A stretch of 64,000 nucleotides of DNA from G963717155 sp963717155 (GTDB lineage Bacteria > Actinomycetota > Thermoleophilia > Gaiellales > JALYLC01): assembly GCA_963717155.1 (NCBI GenBank), contig OY970326.1, positions 2,480,001 to 2,544,000 of the forward strand, given 5' to 3'. Shown here piece after piece: positions 8,899 through 18,108 of the stretch. How positions within the stretch are numbered: position 1 is the stretch's first letter; each line of letters opens with the position of its first letter. Both the position numbers and the translations under genes were made by a program. The notes under the pieces were generated by a model, which worked only from the letters and a program-made list of their open reading frames with translations, was not told the origin of the DNA and made no database searches.

Positions 8899-9503
8899 GC
8901 GAGCCGGTGCGTCTCGCGCAGCCGCGCGATCAGGTCGAGCACACGGGCCTGCACCGTGACGTCGAGCGCGCTGGTGGGCTCATCGAGCACGAGGAGACGC
9001 GGCTCGACCGCCAGCGCGCGGGCGATGACGACGCGCTGACGCTGCCCGCCCGAGAGCTCGTGCGGGTAGCGGTCCGCGAGCTCCGGCTCGAGGTCGACCT
9101 CGGTCAGCAGCCTTTCGACACGTTCGCGCTCCTGCGCGCGCGGCACGATCCGGTGCGTACGTAGCGCCTCGACGACGCTTGCACGCACGCGCATGCGGGG
9201 ATCGAGCGCGGCGTCGCCGTCCTGGAAGACGATCTGCACGGCCCGCCGGTAGGCGCGCAGCCCCGACCCGCGCAGCCGCGCCACGTCGCGCCCCTCGAGC
9301 TCGACCGAGCCGGCGTCGATCGGCAGGAGCCGCAGGAGCGCACGGGCGATCGTCGTCTTGCCCGAGCCCGACTCGCCGATCAGCCCGACGCCGTACGGTC
9401 CGGCAGGGACGTCGAGGTCGATGTCGTGGACGACTCGATCTCCGTCGTAGGCCACGCACAGTCCCCGCACGCGGAGCAGCGGCGCGGCTCCGGCCTCGCT
9501 CAC
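8700..9503 (-). CDS. peptide-type ABC transporter ATP-binding protein (DppF/OppF-like)
   Basis: A 267-residue ATPase with Walker A GESGSGKTT near 42-50, Q-loop VFQDGDAALDPRM, signature LSGGQRQRVVIARAL, Walker B LLVLDEPTSALD and switch His in LISHN. The C-terminal EHPYTQALRRAVPE is the substrate-binding-subfamily tail found in Dpp/Opp ATPases. It is the last gene of the nine-gene hydantoinase/importer operon and overlaps the DppD-like gene by four bases. It would pair with that subunit to power import through the DppB/DppC-like channel. Confidence 0.93.
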   Translation of the reverse strand: MSEAGAAPLLRVRGLCVAYDGDRVVHDIDLDVPAGPYGVGLIGESGSGKTTIARALLRLLPIDAGSVELEGRDVARLRGSGLRAYRRAVQIVFQDGDAALDPRMRVRASVVEALRTHRIVPRAQERERVERLLTEVDLEPELADRYPHELSGGQRQRVVIARALAVEPRLLVLDEPTSALDVTVQARVLDLIARLRETHRLAYVLISHNLALVDRLCEESLVLHDGRVVERGPTEKVLGAPEHPYTQALRRAVPEIGVPLAVEIRES

Positions 9504-10273
9504 CCGCCGACCCCGGCGCGAATGCGCGGTACCGCCGCGACCAACTCCTGCGTGTAGTCGGCCTTCGGGGCGAGCAGCACGTCGCGCGCACCGCCGGCCT
9601 CGACGATCTCACCGCGCCGCATGACGATGACCCTGTCGGCAAGCTCGCCGATCACGGCCAGGTCGTGGCTGATGAACAGCATCGCCGTGCCGCGCTGCTC
9701 GCGCACCCTGCGCAGGAGCCCGATCACCTCTGCCTGCACGGTGACGTCGAGGGCGCTCGTCGGCTCGTCGGCGAGCAACACGTCGGCGTGCAGCGCGAGG
9801 GCCAGCGCGATCGCGAACCGCTGGGCCTGGCCGCCCGAGATCTGGTGCGGGTAGCGGGTCAGCAGCGCCGGGTCGAGCAGCACGCTCTCGAACCCCTCGA
9901 CCATCCGCGCCCGCACGTCGGCACGGGGCACATCGTGCAGGCGCAGCGTTCGCTCGAACAGCTGACCGAGCCGCAGCGTCGGGTTCAGCGACGCGCGAGG
10001 GCTCTGCATGATCATCGCGATGCGCCGGCCACGTACCTTGCGCAGCTCGCGCTCGGGCAGGCCGACGAGCTCTCGCCCGTCGAGGGCGATGCTGCCCGAG
10101 ACCCGGGCGCCCGAGAAGTGCGCAAGGCCGAGGATCGCGAGCGCGGTCATCGACTTGCCCGAGCCGCTCTCGCCCGCGACTCCGACGATCTCGCCGCGGC
10201 CGAGGTCCAGCTCGGGCACGTGGGCGACGACGCGGGGCCCGAAGGCCACCGCGAGCTCACGGATCGCGATCAC
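9500..10273 (-). CDS. peptide-type ABC transporter ATP-binding protein (DppD/OppD-like)
   Basis: A 257-residue ATPase starting at GTG. It has Walker A GESGSGKSMTALA, the DppD-type Q-loop MIMQSPRASLNPTLR, signature ISGGQAQRFAIALAL, Walker B VLLADEPTSALD, and FISHD. KADYTQELVAAVP replaces the usual HPYT tail. It overlaps the permease upstream (10257-10273) and the second ATPase downstream. The presence of two different ATPases is typical of importers for peptides, nickel or related amide compounds. Confidence 0.93.
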   Translation of the reverse strand: MIAIRELAVAFGPRVVAHVPELDLGRGEIVGVAGESGSGKSMTALAILGLAHFSGARVSGSIALDGRELVGLPERELRKVRGRRIAMIMQSPRASLNPTLRLGQLFERTLRLHDVPRADVRARMVEGFESVLLDPALLTRYPHQISGGQAQRFAIALALALHADVLLADEPTSALDVTVQAEVIGLLRRVREQRGTAMLFISHDLAVIGELADRVIVMRRGEIVEAGGARDVLLAPKADYTQELVAAVPRIRAGVGG

Positions 10274-11165
10274 GGCTCGCCTGTCGGGGGTCGAGGACGG
10301 TGCGAAGCCCGTCTCCCAGGAGGTTGAAGCCGAGCGCGGTGATCAGGATCGCCAGGCCGGGGAACGTGACCACCCACCAGTCCGTGGCGAACAACGTCTG
10401 GCCCTGGCTGACCATCAGCCCCCACTCGGGCGTCGGATCCTGTGCGCCGAGACCGAGGAATGAGAGCGCCGCAGCCGTCAGGATGACGCCGCCGAAGTCG
10501 AGCGAGAGCTGCACCACCACCGGAGAGACGCTGTTCGGCAGCACGTGGCGCAGCACGATGCGCCAGCCACTGACGCCGAGCGCTCGGGCAGCCGCGACGT
10601 AGCCAGTCGAGGCGACCGCGGAGGCCTGCGCCCGGATCAACCGCGTGTACCAGGGCCACCACGTGACGGCGATCGCGATCGCCGCGTTGCCGACCGAGGG
10701 GGAGATCACGGCTACGAGCGCGAGCGCCAGGAGCAGCGCCGGAAACGCGAGGAAGATGTCGGTGACGCGCATGATCACGTCGTCGACCCAGCCTCCGGCG
10801 TAACCGGCGACGACCCCGAGCGGGATTCCGATGAGCGCCGCGATCGTGAGCGACTCGATCGCGATGCGGAGCGACGTGCGCGCGCCGAAGACGACGCGGC
10901 TGAAGACGTCGCGCCCCACCTGGTCCGTTCCGAAGAGATGCGACCAGCTCGGAGGGAGCAGGCTGTCCACCGGGTGGGTCACCGAGCCGGCGTCCGCCGG
11001 GTACGTCGCGATCCACGGTGCGAACACCGCCGTCAGCACCACGAGCACGACGAGCACGGCGCCGATCGAGGCCAGCCGCTCGCGGCGCAGGCCGCCGAGC
11101 AGCACGCCGGCCCGCCCGCGCAGCGCGTCGCCCCGGTACTCCGGGACCGGCGCGATCGCGCTCAC
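10257..11165 (-). CDS. peptide-type ABC transporter permease (DppC/OppC-like)
   Basis: A 302-residue membrane protein starting at GTG, which overlaps the stop of the upstream permease (GTGA). The N-terminal helix (IGAVLVVLVVLTAVFAPWIATYP) is followed by the DppC hallmark HLFGTDQVGRDVFSRVVFGARTSL. The EAA loop reads AAARALGVSGWRIVLRHVLPNS, and LSFLGLGAQDPTPEWGLMVSQG lies near the C-terminus. Six helices are predicted. It forms the translocation pore with the DppB-like subunit. Confidence 0.94.
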   Translation of the reverse strand: MSAIAPVPEYRGDALRGRAGVLLGGLRRERLASIGAVLVVLVVLTAVFAPWIATYPADAGSVTHPVDSLLPPSWSHLFGTDQVGRDVFSRVVFGARTSLRIAIESLTIAALIGIPLGVVAGYAGGWVDDVIMRVTDIFLAFPALLLALALVAVISPSVGNAAIAIAVTWWPWYTRLIRAQASAVASTGYVAAARALGVSGWRIVLRHVLPNSVSPVVVQLSLDFGGVILTAAALSFLGLGAQDPTPEWGLMVSQGQTLFATDWWVVTFPGLAILITALGFNLLGDGLRTVLDPRQASRDRDP

Positions 11166-12185
11166 GAGCGCGCGCCCCGTACGCGCGGGTCGACGAGCGA
11201 CTGCAGGACGTCGACGAGCAGGTTGGCGATCACGTATGCGAGCGCCACGAACAGCGTGACACCGAGGATCGCCGGGGTGTCGAGCGACTGGATCGCTGCC
11301 ACCGCGTACGAGCCGAGCCCGGGCCAGTTGTAGATCGACTCGACCAGGAACGTGTTCGCAAGTGAGTAGGCGAAGACCAGTGCGATCAGCGCGATCACGG
11401 GATTCACCGCGGGTCGCAGCGCGAGTCGGCCGAAGATGGCCCGCTCACTGAAACCGAGCGCGCGCGCCATGCGGACGTGATCCTCGACCACCGTCTCGAG
11501 CAACGATGCGCGGGTCATCTGTGCGATCGCCCCTGCGGGATACGCGGCGACGGTCAGCGCCGGCAGCACGATGTGCGTCAGCGAGCTGTGGAACACCGCC
11601 CAGTTCCCGCTGATCAGCGCGTCGAGGATCGTGAAATGCGTGCGCACGTCCAGCGGGCTCGAGAAGTCGAGCCGGGCGTCGTACTCGCCCGCGACGGGCA
11701 GCCAGCCGAGCCGCTGGAAGAACAGGTGCTGGAGGATCAGCGCGAGCCAGAAGACCGGCATCGACACGCAGAGCATCGACAGGACCCGGATCACTGCGTC
11801 CGGCCAGCGACCACGATGGCGCGCAGCCGCGATCCCGAGCGGCAGCCCGACCGCGATGCCCAGCATGAGCGCCGCCATCACGAGCTCGAGCGAGGCCGGC
11901 ACCGCAGTGGCCAGATCGTCGAGCACCGGCCGGTGGGTGTGCAGCGCCGTGCCCCAGTCGCCGGTCGCGACGCCCCGTGCGTAGTCGACGAGCTGGACGG
12001 GCCAGGCTACGGTCGAGGCCGAGCTGGCGCGTGACCTGCGCAAGCTGCGCCTGGCTCGCTCGCGGGCCGGCGTAGGTCACCGCCGGGTCGCCCGGCACGA
12101 GCCGGGCGACCGCGAAGGTGACGATGACGACGCCGACGATCACGATGACCGCCTGCGCCAGCCGGCGCACGAGGAACCGCGTCAC
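11162..12185 (-). CDS. peptide-type ABC transporter permease (DppB/OppB-like), frameshifted
   Basis: The N-terminal part is read from GTG 12185 (MTRFLVRRLAQAVIVIVGVV, then LVPGDPA) and the rest from another frame (DYARGVATGDWG to RVRGARS). The frames meet near 12002; removing one base there gives GLDRSLPVQLVDYARG, the normal DppB sequence. The EAA loop VRMARALGFSERAIFGRLALR is intact. The full product would be about 340 residues, normal for DppB. Because both halves are well conserved and all operon neighbours are intact or similarly repairable, I regard the break as a sequence error rather than a dead gene. Confidence 0.85.
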
Positions 12186-12186
12186 G

Positions 12187-13765
12187 TCACGCGGGGCGCA
12201 GGTTGTAGATGAACACGACGTTGGAGTAGGCGGGGTTGTCGACGTAGCCGGTCATCGACTTCTGGAAGATCCGCTCGTAGTTCTGCACGTACAGCGGCAC
12301 GGCGACGGCCTGGCCGAGGAGCGACTTCTGCAGCGCGATGTAGGCGGAGTTCGCCTTCGCATGGCTCGTCGCTGTCTTCGACTGGAGGCTGTCGATCGAC
12401 GTGTCGACCGGCTTGCTCGCGAGGTACGAGAGGTTGAAGAACGGCGGGCTCGCGCTGTGGAACAGGTTGATGAACCAGGAGTACGGGTCCGCGTAGTCCG
12501 GGTACCAGTAGAACAGGAAGATGTCCTGGCGCTTGGACGCGTCAGCCGACTTGCCCTTGGCCCACTGCGTCTGCCACTCGAGCTGCTGCACCGTCAGGTC
12601 GACTCCGACGGCCGCGAGGTCCGACTTGATGATCGAGGCCGTCAGCGACTCGTCCGCATCGCCGTTCGCGAGCGTCAGGAGCAGCGAGAGCTTCTTCCCG
12701 CCGCTGCCGTACCCGGCCTGCTTCAGGAGCGACTTGGCCTTCGAGACGTCCTGCTTGTAGCCGAGGCTCGGCGAGTACCCGATCAGGCCCTCGGGGATGT
12801 AGCCGGACGCCGCCACGGCCGAGCCCTTGAGCGCCGACACGATGCCGGTGTAGTCGATCGAGTCGGCGACCGCCTGACGCACGCGCGACGTCCTTGAGCG
12901 GTCCCGAGGCCGTGTTCAGCATCGCGAGCAGGTTCTGGAACGACGGCCGCTGCTCGGAGGCGAGCTGCGGATTGGACTTGTCGGCCGAGAAGAGCTGCGG
13001 CGTCATGCGGGCGCTGTACGTGATCTCACCCGACTGCAGCAGCTGCGACTGCGTGGTCGGCTGCGGCACGAACTCGAAGAGCGCGCTCGTGTAGTGCTTG
13101 CCCGACCAACCGCCCCAGTAGCCCTTGAACGCGTTCAGCTGCAGCTCGTCCTGCTGCCCCTTCTTCCAGGTCCCGACCACGTACGGCCCGGTGCCGGCGT
13201 CATGTGCGGCGCCGAACCACTTGACCAGGTTCTGCGAGCCCGCCGCCTTCGTGTCGTAGATGTACGCGGCGTAGGCCGACGACGAGATGATGTCGAGCGG
13301 CGCCGGGTACTTGAGGTGGAAGACGAGCGTCTGCGGCGTCGGCGTCGAGATCGTCTTGACCGCGTCCCAGATGTAGGCGGGGCCGCCCTTCAGCTTGATC
13401 GTGCGCTCGATCGCGGCCTTCGCCGCCTGCGACGTCACCGCGCGTCCCGTGTGGAACTTCACGCCCTTTCGCAACGTGAACGTCCACGTGGTGCCGCCCT
13501 TGCTGGACACCCACTTGGTCGCGAGCAGCGGCTTCACCGTCTTCGTGGCGCTGTCGTACCGCGTCAGCTGCTCGTAGATGTTGTTCATCGCGATGATCTC
13601 GTTGGAGTACGAGGTCGCCGGATCGAAATCGGTCACGATCGAGTTCTGCGACGCGTAGGTGAAGGTCGAGTCCCCTGAGGCGCCTGCGGCACCTCCGGCC
13701 GACCAGGCCGCGAGCAGCGCCGCGAGAGCGACGAGCGCGGCGACAGAGACGAGTCTCCTGTTCAT
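12187..13765 (-). CDS. ABC transporter substrate-binding protein, SBP_bac_5 (DppA) type, frameshifted
   Basis: Starts at ATG 13765 with AGGAGGA just upstream and a Sec signal (MNRRLVSVAALVALAALLAA); no lipobox Cys is visible. Family 5 features include YASQNSIVTDFDPATSYSNE, IYEQLTRYD and WTFTLRKGVKFHTG. The frame breaks near 12885; removing one base from a GCGCG run gives LKDVRVRQAVADSIDY, the conserved family motif. The C-terminal part ends with SNVVFIYNLRPA. Repaired length is about 525 residues, normal. It would capture the substrate, probably an oligopeptide-like or cyclic amide compound, for the downstream permeases. Confidence 0.87.
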
Positions 13766-13788
13766 TTCGGTCCTCCTCAGACCTCGTT

Positions 13789-15348
13789 CTAGAGCCACGA
13801 CAACGGTCCGGCCGCCTTCACGGTCACACGCACGGCCGGCCGGTCGAGATAGGCAAGCGGTACCTCTTCGAGTTCGACGATCTCAACGGTCGATGGGTCA
13901 GCACCGGCCTGCACGGCCCGGTCGCGCGCCTTCTCGGCGGCCGCTTCGATCATCCCGGCCCGGTTGCGGTCGTCCTGGACCACCTCTTCCCAGCGACCGC
14001 TCGCCATCGCGATCGCCGCGCCGATCGCGTTCGCCACGTCGTGGTGGGCGGGCCGCAGTATCTCGGACACGCCTGGCAACGTGTCGGGCACCAGCACGGA
14101 GCCGCCGCCGACGAGCACCAGCGGACGGTCCCCGCGTCCGACCTTGACGCGATCGATCGCATCCGCGAGCAGCGCGTCCGCCGCGTCGAGCCCGTGCCGC
14201 AGCAGCGCCGCCACCCGGCCCGGAACCGCCGTCCCTCCCACGTCGGCACGCCCTGCCGCGACGGCGGCATCGGTCAGCGTCGGCGTGTCGCCGCCGAACA
14301 CCAGCGCTCTCGTCGAGAGCTCGAAGCCGACGCTGTCAGGCCCGAGGGCGACTGCGCTGTCTCCCTCGCGCACGATCGTGCCACCACCGAGCGCGATCGC
14401 GAGCACATCCGGCATACGGAAGTTCGTGCGGATGCCACCGATCTCGACTGCCGCCGCCGACTCGCGCGGGAAACCGCCGACGAGCACCCCGATATCGGTC
14501 GACGTGCCGCCGACGTCGGCCACGAGCGCGTCCGTGTAGCCCGTGAGGAACGCGCCGCCGCGCAGCGAGTTGGCCGGGCCCGATCCGATCGTCAGGACCG
14601 GGTAGCGGATCGCGTAGTCGAGCGCCATCAGCGTTCCGTCGTTCTGGGCGAAGTAGACCGTCGGCTCGAGGCCATGGTCGGCGAGGGACTGCTCGAGCGC
14701 CGCGGCGACCTCCTTCGCGACGCCGGCGAGCGCCGCGTTCAGCACGGTCGCGTTCTCGCGCTCGATGAGCCCGATCGAGCCGACCTCGTGGCTCAGCGAC
14801 ACGGCGATGTCATCGCCGAGCACCTCGTGCGCGAGGTCTCGCGCGGCCAGCTCGTGCTCGGCCGAGACGGGCGAGAACACCCCCGTCACCGCGACGGCCT
14901 CGGCCGTGTCTCGGACACCCTCGAGGAAGCGCGCGGCCGCATCCCTATCGAACGGCGCGAGCTCCCGCCCATCGAACTCGGAGCCGCCGCCGACGATCGC
15001 CTCGCCCGCCGAGACCGCGCGGCGGAGGTCGTCCGGCCACGCGAGCAGCGGCGGCACCGAGCGGGTCGCCGGGGCGCCGAGGCGCAGCACTGCCACGCGC
15101 TGCAGACGGCGCCGTTCGAGCAGCGCGTTCGTCGCGTGCGTCGTTCCGAGCATGACGTGGGTGATGCGAGTGCGGTCGACGGACTCGTCGGCGAGGACGG
15201 CATCGAGCGCGGCGCGGATCCCGCCCGTCACATCGGGGGTGGTCGGGGTCTTGGCCCAGGCGAGCACGCTGTCGTCGCGGTCGAGCACCACGGCGTCGGT
15301 GTTCGTGCCGCCGACGTCGATGCCGACGCGCAGATCAGACCGCCGCAC
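13789..15348 (-). CDS. hydantoinase/oxoprolinase family protein, short HyuA-like
   Basis: A 519-residue protein from GTG 15348, overlapping the DUF917 gene by 14 bases. An N-terminal actin-like ATPase motif, LRVGIDVGGTNTDAVVLD, is followed by MLGTTHATNALLERRRLQRV and ALVADVGGTSTDIGVLVGGFP, the two phosphate-binding regions of HyuA. It is about 150 residues shorter than the HyuA encoded at the operon head and lacks most of the C-terminal region. Such short HyuA-like proteins are commonly found next to DUF917 proteins; I infer that they act together on the same cyclic amide or its product. It lies 23 bases before the binding-protein gene. Confidence 0.88.
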   Translation of the reverse strand: MRRSDLRVGIDVGGTNTDAVVLDRDDSVLAWAKTPTTPDVTGGIRAALDAVLADESVDRTRITHVMLGTTHATNALLERRRLQRVAVLRLGAPATRSVPPLLAWPDDLRRAVSAGEAIVGGGSEFDGRELAPFDRDAAARFLEGVRDTAEAVAVTGVFSPVSAEHELAARDLAHEVLGDDIAVSLSHEVGSIGLIERENATVLNAALAGVAKEVAAALEQSLADHGLEPTVYFAQNDGTLMALDYAIRYPVLTIGSGPANSLRGGAFLTGYTDALVADVGGTSTDIGVLVGGFPRESAAAVEIGGIRTNFRMPDVLAIALGGGTIVREGDSAVALGPDSVGFELSTRALVFGGDTPTLTDAAVAAGRADVGGTAVPGRVAALLRHGLDAADALLADAIDRVKVGRGDRPLVLVGGGSVLVPDTLPGVSEILRPAHHDVANAIGAAIAMASGRWEEVVQDDRNRAGMIEAAAEKARDRAVQAGADPSTVEIVELEEVPLAYLDRPAVRVTVKAAGPLSWL

Positions 15349-16420
15349 CCAGCACCTCGATCGGGACGTAGTCGAAGTCGTAGCCGAAGGCCCGTGGCCC
15401 GGCGGTCTCGATGCCGCGCGGCGTCCGCCAGATCGGATCGCACGCGAACGCGAGGACGGTGACACGCTGGCCGTAGCGCAGCAGCTCGGTCGCGATCGCC
15501 TCGGCGGTGGTGGCGTCCACGACGGTGATCAGGTCGGGCACCGAGGCGCGCACCACGCCGTCCTCGAGCGCCACCAGGTTCTCGTTCTGGATCTCCAGCC
15601 GCAGGAGCCGCCCGGTGTCCGGTCCGCTGCCCTCCACGAGCACGCTGCCTCGGGCGAATCCCGCGGTCGTCCGGCGCTCGACGTCCACGACCTTGCCGTC
15701 GAGCAGTCGCACGCCGTCCACCACGGCGACGAGCGCGGAGACCGGATCGCTCTCGGCGTCGGCGATCGCACGCCCGATCTCGATCGCCCGGCTGAGCGAG
15801 CCCTCGACGACCGCACCGCGAGCCTCGCCGACCGTCATGACGTAGTCCGCCATCACGGCCGACCCTCCGAAGGCGACGGTGACGGCGCGCCCGATGCGCT
15901 CGGCCCACGGCCCCGACGACGGGCGCCAGGTCACCACGCTGCCGAGAACGTCGGTCAGGGCGAACAGCTCGGGTGCTCGGCCGGCGACGTACTGCGCGAC
16001 CTGCTGCACCTCGGGGAACGCGCGACCCATGCTGTCGGCGTCCACGACCGGGAGCCCCATCTGCGCGGCCCAGGCTGGGGGCTCGAGCCCGTTGGAGCCG
16101 CCGATCTCGGACGACATCACCGCCACCGCCTTGCGGCCGGTGACGCCCTCGAGGTGGTCGCGCAGCCGGATGCCCTCGTCGCCGCTCGGCAGCTTCTCGA
16201 CGCCCACCGTCGGGGCTCCGATGCCGCCGAGCGGCAGCAGCAAGCCCTCCGGGTCGAGATCCTCGAGCGTCACGACCTCGACCGGGCCGAAGACGCGCAG
16301 GGCCTCGTGCAGGATCAGCGAGCCCGTGTAGACCTCACCTCCCCCGCCCGTCCCGAGAATCGCGCAGCCGCGCGCGAGCGCAGGCACGTCGGCGATCTCG
16401 AGGCGCCGGATCGGGATCAC
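15335..16420 (-). CDS. DUF917 family protein (PF06032)
   Basis: A 361-residue protein from GTG 16420, which overlaps the stop of hyuB (GTGA). N-terminal ARGCAILGTGGGGEVYTG is the glycine-rich signature of DUF917 proteins; VMSSEIGGSNGLEP and VVDADSMGRAFPE also fit the family. As I recall, PF06032 has been tied to S-methyl-thiohydantoin desulfurization, which suits a hydantoin-ring operon, but most members are uncharacterised. The short HyuA-like gene follows directly. Substrate assignment needs biochemical evidence. Confidence 0.88.
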   Translation of the reverse strand: MIPIRRLEIADVPALARGCAILGTGGGGEVYTGSLILHEALRVFGPVEVVTLEDLDPEGLLLPLGGIGAPTVGVEKLPSGDEGIRLRDHLEGVTGRKAVAVMSSEIGGSNGLEPPAWAAQMGLPVVDADSMGRAFPEVQQVAQYVAGRAPELFALTDVLGSVVTWRPSSGPWAERIGRAVTVAFGGSAVMADYVMTVGEARGAVVEGSLSRAIEIGRAIADAESDPVSALVAVVDGVRLLDGKVVDVERRTTAGFARGSVLVEGSGPDTGRLLRLEIQNENLVALEDGVVRASVPDLITVVDATTAEAIATELLRYGQRVTVLAFACDPIWRTPRGIETAGPRAFGYDFDYVPIEVLGAAV

Positions 16421-18108
16421 GCCGAGTCCTCGAAGGCGTGCGGGTAGTGCCTCCGCGCGTGCTCCTCGCTGACGTAGCCGTCTCGGATGTCGGCGTGCAC
16501 CGCCGCCGGGTCGCGCTCGGCCGGATCGCCGTAGCCGCCGCCGCCGCCCGTGCGCAGGCGGACCGTCCCTCCGCGCGGGACCAGCTGACGGGTGACCTTG
16601 CCGAACCGCGTGACCGTGCCGTCCGGAACCTCGAGCGACACGCTGTTCGGGCGCGCCTCGCCACCTCCCGCGAGCCCCCACGGGGCGTTCTTCGTGCGCT
16701 CGACCGTCGACGTGAGCCATGCGTCCTCGCGCATCGTGAAGTCGATGTCGAGTCCGAGCCCGCCGCGATGCCGACCCGCCCCGCAGGAGTCGGGCGCGAG
16801 CTCGAAGCGCTCGATCAGCCACGGGTTCTTGGCCTCCCACACCTCCACCGGCGTGATCCGCGTGGCTGCCTCGGAGACGTGCATCAGGCTGCTTGCTCCG
16901 TCGCCGCCCGCGTGCGCGCCCTGGCCGACCGGGTGCGGCGCGCCATCGGTCCACGGCTCGCCGGTGCCCTCGCGCTCGCCCCACCAGACGAGCGCGCAGA
17001 TGTCTCCTCCGCTGCACGCGGGAACGGCCTCGGGCAGGGCGTCGGCGACGGCGCGGTAGATCGCCTCGATCGCCTGGTCGCCGGCCCACCCGTACAGGAA
17101 GCAGGGGGCCGGGTGCAGCGGGTGGAAGAGCGTGCCCTCTCGCGTGACGACCTCGATCGCGCGGAAGTGGCCCTCGGTCGGCGCCTCGCCCCCGCCCGCC
17201 AGCATGGCGATCGCGATCCGGCTGGCCGATACGGTCGAGGGCAACGGGCAGTTGATCGGACCCGCCTGCTGCGGCGGCGCGCAGGTGTAGTCGAGTCGCA
17301 CGCGCGAGCCCTCGATCTCGACGACGACGTCGAACGGCACGGGGTCGTCGGTCACGCCGTTCGAGTCCATCTCGCCGTGACCCACGTAGCGACCGTCGGG
17401 CAGCTGCTCGAACCACCGCCGCACGACGGCCTCGCCATGCGCGTAGATGCGCGCCGTGCTCTCACGGAAGCGGGCGAGTCCGTGACGCTCGACGAGGCGC
17501 GCGAGCGCCGCGGCACCCGTGCGCACGCCGACGACGGTCGCGTTGATGTCGCCGGCGACCATCTTCGGCACCCGCGAGTTGGCCACCGCGAAGCGGAAGA
17601 TGTCCTCGACCAGCCGCCCGCCCGCGTACAGCTTGACGCCGGGGAAGATCGTGCCCTCCTGGAACACGTCGACCGTGTCCGTGGAGTACGGATCCTTGCC
17701 ACCGATGTCGAGCCAGTGCGCCTTGATCGCCGAGTAGCCGACAAGCTCGCCACCGACGAACACCGGCATCACCATCGCCACGTCCTGCGGATGCGAGCCC
17801 GTGCCGTAGGGCACGTTGTAGATGACGATGTCGCCCGGCTCGAGCGCCTCCTCGCCGCCGACGGCATCGACGGCGGCCCGCACGCAGAAGCTCATCGTGC
17901 CCATGAACGTCGGCAGGCTCGGCGCCTGCGCGAGCATCGCGATGTCGCGGTCGTAGAGCGCGGCGGCGAAGTCGAGCACCTCGTAGACGACGGGCGAGAA
18001 GGCCGTGCGCACCAGCGCGCGCTTCATCTGCTCGGCCGCCGCGTTCAGCCCCTGGCGGACGATCTCGGTCGCGACGGGATCGACCGCGGCAGCAGGTCCG
18101 GCGCTCAT
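16417..18108 (-). CDS. hydantoinase B / oxoprolinase family protein
   Basis: A 563-residue protein from ATG 18108, overlapping the stop of hyuA by ATGA. The N-terminus VDPVATEIVRQGLNAAAEQMKRALVRTAFSPVVYE is typical of HyuB; GDIVIYNVPYGTGSHPQDVAMVMPVF, HWLDIGG and CSGGDICALVWWG also fit. The C-terminal glycine-rich segment (RTGGGGGYGDPAERDP) is the usual end. With the long HyuA it forms the two halves of an ATP-dependent N-methylhydantoinase or 5-oxoprolinase-type amidohydrolase. Length is normal and the gene is intact. Confidence 0.94.
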   Translation of the reverse strand: MSAGPAAAVDPVATEIVRQGLNAAAEQMKRALVRTAFSPVVYEVLDFAAALYDRDIAMLAQAPSLPTFMGTMSFCVRAAVDAVGGEEALEPGDIVIYNVPYGTGSHPQDVAMVMPVFVGGELVGYSAIKAHWLDIGGKDPYSTDTVDVFQEGTIFPGVKLYAGGRLVEDIFRFAVANSRVPKMVAGDINATVVGVRTGAAALARLVERHGLARFRESTARIYAHGEAVVRRWFEQLPDGRYVGHGEMDSNGVTDDPVPFDVVVEIEGSRVRLDYTCAPPQQAGPINCPLPSTVSASRIAIAMLAGGGEAPTEGHFRAIEVVTREGTLFHPLHPAPCFLYGWAGDQAIEAIYRAVADALPEAVPACSGGDICALVWWGEREGTGEPWTDGAPHPVGQGAHAGGDGASSLMHVSEAATRITPVEVWEAKNPWLIERFELAPDSCGAGRHRGGLGLDIDFTMREDAWLTSTVERTKNAPWGLAGGGEARPNSVSLEVPDGTVTRFGKVTRQLVPRGGTVRLRTGGGGGYGDPAERDPAAVHADIRDGYVSEEHARRHYPHAFEDSA